The position numbers and the translations under genes are program-made. Under the pieces are notes generated by a model that made no database searches, had not been told where the DNA came from, and was given only the letters and a program-made list of their open reading frames with translations. Shown in pieces: positions 62,014 to 64,000 of a stretch of 64,000 bases of DNA. Each line of letters begins with the position of its first letter. Within the stretch, counting starts at the first letter, position 1. The stretch is taken from contig JASJOG010000579.1 of NCBI GenBank assembly GCA_030142905.1, positions 1 to 64,000 on the forward strand, read 5' to 3'. This DNA comes from Heliopora coerulea (taxonomy: Eukaryota; Cnidaria; Anthozoa; Scleralcyonacea; Helioporidae).

Positions 62014-63830
62014 CCCCTTTATTCTTATTGTTTAATCTCCACAAACCAGTTTCGTCTTTTTTCTTGCTGCTTGGCTCTCCTTCCACTGGTGATTGATCAC
62101 TTTCATGGCTTTGTTTTATTCCAGTTAAAACTAAAAATTGCAAAAGATGGAAATCATTGCAGAGATTTTATGGTAAGGCCACTGAGGTGGAGGAGGGCGA
62201 AAATGTTCAAGATGATTTTGATATTTTATGACGGTAAAATTTTTCCAGTTATAACTCTGAAATTTCACCTTTTTAATAAAATTCTATTAGCTTTATAATG
62301 AGGCAAATAGAAAATAATATATGGGCGCTCGGATATATGGAATTTATCTTCTCGTGTTCAATTTGATATGCCACTGGTGGCATATCAAACAGAACACTTG
62401 AAGATAAATTCCATATCAGCAAGTGTCCATGTATCATTTTGTTTATTTCATAAACACTAACGTGCAGTCTAAAATGAGGACCAGGCATCTGGTAAGTTTT
62501 TGTCTGGTGTTGCTTTCAAAAAAGCTCGTTTTGTTCGCAGAGAATGAACATCCGACAAACAAACTGAAATCGACAAACCGTCACCGAGATACGAATTATG
62601 AAACATTGGATCTGATTGATCTAATAAAATATCATACGCGGCTTTTCATTGGATCCTTTAACAAAGATCTTTTTATGTAAAATATCGTATCTTTTTACGT
62701 GTGATAAAATACGATTTTTCTAAGTGGCCGAAAATTTTGTATCGCACTGAAGTTTATGAAATAAAAACTACTATAAATATCAACTAAAAAAAAATTCAGA
62801 GCATTTCTGAAAACGTACTGTTACAAAAATTCAGGGAATCGGATTTTTGTTTTGGTTCTTTTTTGAACAAAAAAACCCAGTTATTTTTAAAGAAAGCATT
62901 TGATCTCCAAGAAGAATGAAAAAACTGGTCAAGTATAGTATTAAAAAACTGGTCAATTAAAGTATTAAAAAACCTGATATCTAGAATTTCCCTCATAATT
63001 TATAATCTTACTTATTATGAAATGATGACTACTTTATTTTGTTTCAATGACAACATACTTCTTTTGCATTCTGTTGTTAGGTGATACATTAACTGATGAA
63101 AATTTATCAATTATCACACTTATGGGTTACGTTAATTCTTAGCTTGAAGTCCGAACACTCGACCCACATTTATACGTGAAAGTTTGCTGGTCATTTGCCA
63201 GATATGGAGAAAATTACTGACAAAAAATTTACCACTCCCGGCCATTGAGGACCAGGAGAACAGTCTGAACTGAATTGGGTTAACGTCTTCGGACACGATG
63301 ATGTCGAGAATTAGGATACGGGAGAAAGTATTCTGGGTCTGAATCCGTTTAGCAAAACCCAAAATTTGGAGATATTGACCACGACTACACTCACCCGGTG
63401 GACAAAAAAACCCCTGTATTGAATAAGTCTAATGTATGTAGATATGGTGAGGCCGGGAGTCACTTCATCATCCCAATATTCCGTTCTAAAATGAAAATAA
63501 TTTTTCCACTTAAACAGATCTTAAATTCCACCCTGTACGTAAATGATCAGTTCACGACCAATACGTTAAGGGTAAACATGTTCAGTTTCTCTAATATTTT
63601 GCTCTACGATTTAGTGAGGAATGAGTTAGCTGTCAAAAACGTTTCCCTTTCATAGTGCATATGATTTATATTTCGTGAGTTAAACAGTTTTTAAATAACA
63701 TAGTTTATTTTTATATTGTTTTACTTTAAAAGTAATTCCTTACCAGATGCTTTGCTTTCTTCTTTCGTCGACTGAGGTGCGTTGTCAATCTCCATTAGAT
63801 CCTGTTCACCATGGCTACCATTGCTCTGTT
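33554..63830 (-). CDS. Death-Death-ZU5-ZU5-UPA-like protein, 12 exons, 5' end outside the window
   Basis: Exons on the minus strand, in order: 63744-63830, 56034-56303, 49954-50322, 46753-46800, 40940-41009, 39470-39804, 39036-39271, 37886-38226, 37092-37385, 35705-35897, 33687-33762, 33554-33588. Every intron starts GT and ends AG, all junction phases agree, and the joined frame is open for 783 residues to a TAA. Domains: Ser/Glu-rich linker, two Death domains, short linker, two ZU5 domains, UPA-like module, Ser-rich tail. ZU5-UPA-Death proteins (UNC5, PIDD, ankyrins) act in death or NF-kB signalling at the membrane or cytosol; here Death comes first. The two most upstream exons could belong to a neighbouring tandem gene. 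Introns hold many transposons. Function is inferred from domains only. Confidence 0.65.
33687..33762 (-). CDS. host gene exon: Ser-rich tail
   Basis: Acceptor TTGTACTTCAG, donor A|GTGAGT (a second GTGAGT overlaps 4 bases on). Encodes VDKERLLATTSASSESSHEN and SHSQQ. Without splicing the frame would end two codons later (SE stop), so this could also be the last coding exon. Confidence 0.55.
34206..34549. mobile_element. MITE with CAGGGTTCGAAATTA ends
   Basis: Left end CAGGGTTCGAAATTAGC and the reverse complement of the right end CAGGGTTCGAAATTAAA match over 15 bases and again at GTTGTCC. AACGGT flanks both sides (34200-34205 and 34550-34555). 344 bases, non-coding. The CAGGG end suggests a hAT-related family, although a 6-base duplication is shorter than usual. 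Confidence 0.7.
35705..35897 (-). CDS. host gene exon: UPA-like module, second half
   Basis: Acceptor TTCTGTGTTTAG, donor TGT|GTAAGC. Encodes FLPDGITTMHNNVGDGMDLK, GLDKRFLLKCCDGENHHGKN and CFAKVRIRPL. The beta-rich text ending in FAKVRI matches the last strands of a UPA-like fold. It joins in phase to the Ser-rich exon. Confidence 0.65.
37092..37385 (-). CDS. host gene exon: spacer and start of UPA-like module
   Basis: Acceptor TACTATATTTTTAG, donor AG|GTTAGT. After LSMVAKKDEQTSVEI comes a helical stretch AVYTAIVLAAHNTNEKPNIL, then LQTRLRCEQEVFFCVQLNEK and EHLPLLDNIVR. The RCEQEVFF(C)VQL strand and the following LLDNIV helix resemble the UPA domain. Two possible donors lie 5 bases apart; only GTTAGT keeps phase with the next exon. 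Confidence 0.65.
37478..37645 (+). repeat. tandem tRNA-like repeat, 60-base unit, about 2.7 copies
   Basis: The unit GGATGATCTTGTAGTTCAGT followed by TGGTAGAGTGTTGAACT-like and AGTATCAAAGGTTGTGGGTT-like parts recurs every 60 bases. TAGTTCAGTTGG fits a tRNA A box and GGTTGTGGGTTGGAT is a decayed B box. It sits in the intron between exons 37886 and 37385. Confidence 0.65.
37886..38226 (-). CDS. host gene exon: ZU5 domain 2, ending in an HFC site
   Basis: Acceptor GTTCATTTCAG, donor AA|GTAAGT. Encodes LFPADEVHDMNTWLNEDLVC, FPVIKVSGQEKPFLKLVDVE and ends KMTFSVEHFCK. The F-S-V-x-H-F-C end matches the F.V.HFS strand that closes ZU5 in PIDD/UNC5CL, with Cys in place of the nucleophilic Ser. The segment HKWRSAEDAVNAMVERLTKY is a helix-like insert not typical of vertebrate ZU5. 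Confidence 0.75.
39036..39271 (-). CDS. host gene exon: end of ZU5-1 and start of ZU5-2
   Basis: Acceptor TTTTTAACTTCAG, donor CAG|GTAAGT. Encodes LPEEILSDFSEI, IVETGTLVVAARIRSDDIVV and LKLSFPAGAVEEKCHLSVQ. The second part carries the clear ZU5 signature PAGAV. In PIDD and UNC5-like proteins the strand ahead of VVAR carries HFS; here it reads VETGTL, so a self-cleavage site is absent at this place. Confidence 0.75.
39470..39804 (-). CDS. host gene exon: ZU5 domain 1
   Basis: Acceptor TTCGTTGTTAG, donor G|GTAATG. Encodes SIVIPAASAYLQFPAHAVSN, then PVILRCSRVRYKDILVRPRN, then VSFDKPVTVFLSHSA and YYDLTVQRLATEVEDL. The F-P-A-x-A-V turn followed by a run of beta strands and the FDKPVTV strand are the ZU5 pattern (usually L.(V/I)P.GAV ... 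F.KPV.(L/V)). Length fits one ZU5 domain. Confidence 0.75.
39947..40127. mobile_element. foldback element with hammerhead-like motif in each arm
   Basis: The left arm (39950-40012) and right arm (40056-40125) are inverted copies: CCAGAT..TTGTTTTGGTTT..., CTGACGTTTCGGTTTC and CGTACGGAGAC...CTTCAG. The ACGTTTCGG...CATCTTCAG layout is the 3' signature of PLE pseudo-LTRs, so this looks like two pseudo-LTR fragments head to head. It lies in the intron between exons 40940 and 39804. Confidence 0.65.
40065..40099 (+). ncRNA. hammerhead-ribozyme-like motif (right arm of foldback)
   Basis: Plus strand: CTGAAGA, T, then GGTCTCC-GTACA-GGAAACC (stem II GGU/ACC and UCC/GGA around a one-base bulge each side), GAAAC, GTC. 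Helix III ACGU is self-complementary. The opposite arm (39969-40003, minus) has a better helix I (GTCT before the core pairs with AGAC after GTC) but a changed stem II base. Together they show the same ribozyme fold with different lesions. Confidence 0.5.
40940..41009 (-). CDS. host gene exon: lead-in to ZU5-1
   Basis: Acceptor ATTCCTTTAG, donor A|GTAAGC. Encodes KMNSGFIRAVEVNQTGTVAH followed by EI. The FIRAVEVNQTGTV stretch is the first strand pair ahead of the ZU5 fold; the split codon GA|T gives Asp. Confidence 0.7.
41950..42140 (-). pseudogene. LINE RT fragment, left of the PLE insertion
   Basis: Minus strand: YKATGDEGVSVKILKVAAPA then IACSLTRVLNLCLSTKQFP and IVWKT, the N-terminal fingers of a CR1/L2-like RT. 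The similarity ends after VWKT. The segment is joined to 43178-43515 when the PLE between is removed. Confidence 0.65.
42600..42916 (+). pseudogene. PLE GIY-YIG endonuclease C-terminus
   Basis: The plus frame reads FNCQCCSSLYVG, a TAG, then MSRLLHTRISEHLGISALTG, VNPPPTSILSYHCDTGHPVS and ESLLIRKLNPSLNANMGSF. SLYVG is the second half of the GIY-YIG signature; R-I-S-E-H-L and the E-S-L-L-I-x-K-x-x-P-x-L-N end are typical. The single stop lies just after YVG. The RT is missing through 5' truncation. Confidence 0.7.
43065..43095 (+). ncRNA. hammerhead-ribozyme-like motif in an inverted pseudo-LTR
   Basis: Plus strand: ATTCT before the core pairs perfectly with AGAAT after it (helix I); CTGAGGA, T, GTTGC-ATGCA-GCAAC (perfect 5-bp stem II), GAAAC, GTT. 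Helix III ACGU is self-complementary. This is the most complete of the six copies in the window. The opposite-strand copy at 42246-42276 has a damaged stem II. Confidence 0.55.
43165..43515 (-). pseudogene. LINE endonuclease-RT linker fragment, right of the PLE insertion
   Basis: Minus strand: DYIKEKASEHKNNSSKLWNL and IKCLSKDG, then FNCYFIDQPKKI and LELLLSIPSHKATG. This is the usual linker leading into the RT domain. The last codons (CATAAGGCAACTGG) are repeated at the left side of the PLE as a target duplication. Confidence 0.65.
43732..43923 (-). repeat. duplicated block containing the terminal exon, copy 2
   Basis: Partner of 33430-33620, lying in the intron between exons 46753-46800 and 40940-41009. 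The minus frame from 43895 reads STLFECTDKS and stops at 43861. It may be the last exon of a lost tandem gene copy or an alternative 3' end for a Death-only isoform. Confidence 0.7.
44094..46209 (-). pseudogene. CR1/L2-like LINE: leader, APE endonuclease and start of RT
   Basis: One minus frame runs from the ATG at 46209 to about 44094 with only a few in-frame stops (about 45982, 45208, 44803 and 44365). Leader of 75 residues; LLLLVGDICPNPGW, a degenerate 2A-like block; endonuclease with VHLNIQSLPKH, LSETWL, LILGDFYCDM and CSVSDHLLI; linker; RT with LKSNKSTGLPNILARLLK, IPSNWKHAIVTPIHK, NYRPIS and motif A LVFLDLTKVFDTLDH. It is cut after motif A and followed by AT-rich sequence. The element is 3'-truncated, unusual for LINEs, which normally lose 5' ends. 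Confidence 0.8.
46753..46800 (-). CDS. host gene exon: 48-base linker
   Basis: Flanked by TTTTTTGCACAG and G|GTAAGC. Encodes GVQESNDASESVAKP, a Ser/Glu-rich spacer, in phase 1-1. The last G joins AC of the next exon to give Asp. Confidence 0.6.
46903..46940. repeat. (AT)n microsatellite
   Basis: About 36 bases of AT dinucleotide in the host-gene intron. Confidence 0.9.
46960..48459. other. intron sequence; no exon recognised
   Basis: An 84-codon minus ORF (47304-47050, NWTIDLFNKSNVRKFTRLKS) is not recognised. Nothing else is seen in this 1.5 kb. Confidence 0.35.
48460..49310 (+). pseudogene. LINE reverse transcriptase, C-terminal half
   Basis: Plus frame: MVLVDYCKAFDMVDHKLLLE (motif A), HGLPHGSILGPLLFIVLISD (motif B), then DLYASDTTVT where YADD is expected: the first Asp of the pair is Ser. 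After a shift near 49015 the text continues with KIRSYLSLQQRISFYNVMIR and NLESLLKLQKRAARTML, the LINE C-terminal region. It lies on the opposite strand to the host gene, in its intron. Confidence 0.75.
49352..49712. repeat. GGAAA-type purine tract
   Basis: About 360 bases that are almost entirely A and G on the plus strand, built on GGAAA, GGAGA and GGAAAGA units. It directly follows the LINE. The long minus ORFs over it are pure low-complexity Phe/Ser/Leu/Pro and not genes. Confidence 0.9.
49954..50322 (-). CDS. host gene exon: Death domain 2
   Basis: Acceptor TTTTGTCTTTTACAG, donor T|GTGAGT, 369 bases, phase 1-1. The core is SLKSKVCQLLNKKSVLKRDF, RGLAAKMKFENSEIELFEQC, NPTDTLLHEWGTG, then TVENLIKLLEEIKRNDVVDI: six-helix Death fold with the conserved NPTD turn, W and V-V-D-I-L. 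It aligns along its length with the exon at 56034-56303. A basic-acidic tail (KEPENKPKKSH) follows the domain. Death domains bind other Death domains in signalling complexes. Confidence 0.75.
50340..51130. other. intron sequence; nothing recognised
   Basis: Region upstream of the Death 2 exon acceptor. No exon or repeat was seen apart from a short GAGAGAGGG run near 50876. Confidence 0.4.
51135..51420 (+). mobile_element. tRNA-derived SINE
   Basis: A box TGGCACAGTGG at 51143 and B box GGGTTCGATTCCG at 51182 with tRNA-like spacing. They are followed by a body with CGGGTACTCCGGTTTCCTCC and a tail of TTTACCTTTACTTTT. The tRNA part has no closing acceptor stem. The conserved central block is shared with SINEs seen in many aquatic animals, from recall. 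Confidence 0.65.
51652..51680. repeat. (TTAAA)n microsatellite
   Basis: Five to six TTAAA units. Confidence 0.85.
51825..52326 (+). pseudogene. Crypton-like / DUF3504 tyrosine recombinase fragments
   Basis: The first frame (to 52020) has ISYWLARFTLKVMKKDGTAY and PANCLYLSNLLNNMH, matching the N-terminal part of KIAA1958/Crypton-like proteins. The second frame (52009-52326) has HSKQLIGINTLAKYLQSKCA and RQFSNHSGKATCATWLYESG, the recombinase C-terminal half. The catalytic H-x-x-R is HSGK, the GHRS block is GRRS and no tyrosine follows, so the enzyme is dead. The middle is deleted. Recalled similarity; fairly confident. Confidence 0.6.
52330..54198. other. intron sequence; no gene recognised
   Basis: 1.9 kb. 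CTTCGATGTGGAAGTTAAAGC with TATATAAAT and a GTATACGCGTGTCC block (53607-53690) recurs at 61331-61430 and in part at 51068-51100, marking a further dispersed repeat. No coding text was seen. Confidence 0.4.
54199..54840 (+). repeat. dispersed repeat, copy B (partner at 1402-2045)
   Basis: Similar to copy A over its whole length (AATCCGCCACAATCGCGATC, CATATCCAAACATC, TTGACCAACAAGAAGATACG). Here the shared ORF runs in frame into a LINE endonuclease, joined at GAGGTAATAATATCC. Confidence 0.75.
54592..55878 (+). CDS. LINE endonuclease ORF fused to repeat-derived N-terminus
   Basis: A 428-codon open frame. Residues 1-83 are the repeat ORF of copy A. From about residue 88 (MVVMAGGRAFCSVRQ) a hydrophobic leader and CLSNDISMNPEP, a degenerate 2A-like block, precede an APE-type endonuclease: AAHLNVRSVVSKMDSI, VSESWLKSS, LRNDRTNRGGCGVAVF, FILLGDFNID and PLSISDHFLAI, with the catalytic N, E, D and H residues visible. 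The ORF ends before any RT. It is the only long intact transposon frame here. It may be a truncated LINE with chance fusion; the RT at 48460-49310 is of a similar lineage. Confidence 0.6.
   Translation: MLNMTVVTMKHVAMIRWFGKAKLAKETERNSKLNSPQLPISHIIASPQLVDQQEDTFLNLLQQDRSRIISLLVTLHDFTRQEVIISWMVVMAGGRAFCSVRQLCLLLFIYLSFAALLDLNRLRMFAYTPGSMFYVSQQASSTLVPKQSSSKVRKFGFSGPCSVSNAVKARLGLHLLLNSSYAVMLICLSNDISMNPEPNFITSLLMPRTRGFKAAHLNVRSVVSKMDSIRQFLSENIVHIFTVSESWLKSSIADSEISVSGYSVLRNDRTNRGGCGVAVFARDDIPFKNQTDLTQNTTCESLLLEIDRPKCKKLFISCIYKAADFAIETLLQHEHILSNLPDGSDFILLGDFNIDVQNSGRMSLTCQLLSFVNLHSLDQLISEPSRVTEHTSSTNDFLFVNNSHRVVKSGVIPLSISDHFLAIAVKSF
56034..56303 (-). CDS. host gene exon: Death domain 1
   Basis: A pyrimidine-rich acceptor (CTTTTCTTTTTATGAAG) precedes the exon and T|GTAACT follows. 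It encodes 90 residues, with KSACMMLNKPFPGGDFEVLA, ARFKQPKNPSDATLFHWATQ and DFNSLIAILKKMKRPDVIEI. This is a Death domain with the helix 2 leucines, the NP(S/T)D turn, the W in helix 5 and the final V-I-E-I-L helix. Phase 1 at both ends makes it a cassette that can be duplicated. The donor GTAACT is weaker than the others. Confidence 0.65.
56310..58188. other. intron sequence upstream of Death 1; no gene recognised
   Basis: A minus ORF at 56647-56351 (ELSCTSDVADGQLSSGQPYI) has no acceptor in phase with it. No other coding signal was seen in 1.9 kb. Confidence 0.35.
58189..58401 (-). CDS. unrecognised ORF next to a MITE
   Basis: Minus text EQYTLVSKSMQKYVELNLFL, CLISTLEEPIGATKPYFDQL and IESSQVTIKGIGKIFKKG looks amphipathic and helical. 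Its upstream part runs into the hAT-like MITE at 58402, so the original protein, if any, is interrupted. It could be an old exon or transposon text; no family is recognised. Confidence 0.2.
   Translation of the reverse strand, partial: AEQYTLVSKSMQKYVELNLFLCLISTLEEPIGATKPYFDQLIESSQVTIKGIGKIFKKGNNKRLNQSCQY
58402..58813. mobile_element. hAT-type MITE
   Basis: Left end CAGGGTCGTAGTTAGC and reverse complement of the right end CAGGGCCGTAGCGAGC agree at 13 of 16 bases, and both continue to a GGGG(T/G)TGC-type block. Flanks TGTTCAGC and TGTTTAAG agree at 5 of 8. 412 bases, non-coding. Confidence 0.55.
58814..59179. other. no gene recognised
   Basis: 366 bases between the MITE and a PLE fragment. 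An AAAAGAACACTT direct repeat lies at 59146-59170. Confidence 0.4.
59180..59400 (-). pseudogene. PLE RT-to-endonuclease region, minus strand
   Basis: Minus text: KPTFTGLYTRFNSFSARKQK, LSLIKCLINRTYKISSEKFL, DLEKLKSRFLSKGYP. This is the conserved PLE segment after the RT core. A single frame carries most of it. The neighbour at 59470 is the same element type in opposite orientation. Confidence 0.6.
59470..60130 (+). pseudogene. PLE reverse transcriptase core, plus strand
   Basis: FDTVSLFTNIPLDETISIC (motif A), MFKQIGGVAMGSPLGPDLAN, a TGA, then YVDDSFGIFNEHRAANFFLD (catalytic YVDD intact), NLHPSLKFTCEYD and RKPTFIGLYIRF. Two stops and a frameshift are visible. Its end (about 60020-60080) is inverted relative to 59280-59370, so the two PLE pieces face each other. 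Confidence 0.7.
60131..62334. other. intron or intergenic sequence with a (CT)n microsatellite
   Basis: No exon seen. A CTCTCT run at 61951-62008 is the main feature. GCGTGCAAGTTAATAAAAGC and the following 90 bases (61333-61430) repeat text found at 53607-53700. A GGGGGGGAGGGGTGGGTGACCC patch at 61517 looks like a MITE end. Confidence 0.45.
62335..62416. repeat. short near-perfect hairpin repeat
   Basis: ATATGGAATTTATCTTC at 62335-62351 is the exact reverse complement of the start of the other arm (GAAGATAAATTCCATAT at 62400-62416), and GATATGCCAC/GTGGCATATC meet at the centre near 62375. It is 82 bases with a loop of about 2. I recall similar ATATGGAATTTATCTTC hairpins as common repeats in anthozoan genomes. 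Confidence 0.7.
63357..63427. repeat. direct repeat, copy 1
   Basis: ACCCAAAATTTGGAGATATTGACC to TGTATTGAATAAGTCT, recurring at 63911-64000 with substitutions and a longer G/C-rich centre. Non-coding; family unknown. Confidence 0.6.
63744..63830 (-). CDS. host gene exon: Ser/Glu-rich linker
   Basis: Acceptor GTTACAG, donor G|GTAAGG, 87 bases, phase 1 at both ends. It encodes QSNGSHGEQDLMEIDNAPQ and a Glu/Lys/Ser tail, a low-complexity hydrophilic linker. Its composition and phase match the later linker exon at 46753-46800. If it belongs to this gene, its final G joins AT of the 56303 exon to give Asp. Confidence 0.45.
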
Positions 63831-63910
63831 CTGTAACGCAAAAGAACTGTCAGTGATGCATGTTCCACTCTGGTCACTTCAAACTTTTCGGGTGAAAGTT
63901 CACTGACGTA

Positions 63911-64000
63911 ACCAAAATTTGAAGATATCGACCACTACTACATTCGCCCCATCCGCGCCACCCGGCCCCAGCGAACAAAAAACCTGTATTTAATAAGTTT
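63911..64000. repeat. direct repeat, copy 2 (cut by window end)
   Basis: Partner of 63357-63427. It lies just upstream (in gene direction) of the linker exon 63744-63830. Confidence 0.6.

Noticed and set aside
61928..62143. Minus ORF with an Arg-Glu repeat
   Set aside because: It is the translation of a (CT)n microsatellite.

Overview
The window is animal nuclear DNA, most likely from a cnidarian (coral or sea anemone). It is AT-rich, has GT-AG split coding exons, no bacterial-style operons, and a dense load of mixed transposable elements (BEL/Pao, Penelope-like, CR1/L2-like and R2-type non-LTR elements, hAT, pogo/Tigger, a Crypton-like recombinase and tRNA-derived SINEs). The combination of Death, ZU5 and UPA-like exons also fits cnidarian immune-type genes. 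The species cannot be named from the sequence alone.

Layout. 0-3 kb: end of an R2-type retrotransposon, then a dispersed repeat that recurs at 54.2 kb. 3.2-8.2 kb: a decayed BEL/Pao retrotransposon on the minus strand with a small LINE 3' end inserted in its RT. 9-15.5 kb: scraps of an RT, a pogo/Tigger transposon, a tandem repeat and a Penelope-like (PLE) endonuclease. 17.2-17.5 kb: a head-to-head SINE dimer with a 16-bp target duplication. 18.2-21.4 kb: a hAT transposon with its promoter. 21.5-24.1 kb: PLE copies with direct pseudo-LTRs carrying hammerhead-like motifs, then a LINE remnant. 24.6-26.4 kb: two more R2-type fragments. 27-32.3 kb: a PLE reverse transcriptase split by a 4.28-kb hAT element with a perfect 8-bp target duplication; that hAT itself carries a foldback repeat.

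33.5-63.8 kb: the one convincing host gene, on the minus strand. Twelve exons can be linked with intact reading phase at every junction: a Ser/Glu-rich linker, two Death domains, a short linker, two ZU5 domains, a UPA-like module and a Ser-rich tail. It lacks its 5' end, which lies beyond the window. The order (Death first) is the reverse of UNC5 or PIDD. The second ZU5 ends in HFC where PIDD has the self-cleaving HFS. Its introns are stuffed with LINEs, a PLE with inverted pseudo-LTRs, MITEs, tRNA-like tandem repeats, a Crypton-like fragment and SINEs.

59-64 kb: two PLE pieces in opposite orientation, a short perfect hairpin, a repeated non-coding block, and the most upstream exon seen of the host gene. 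Almost all transposon reading frames are broken by stops or frameshifts, so the region behaves as a graveyard of nested insertions around a long-intron gene.
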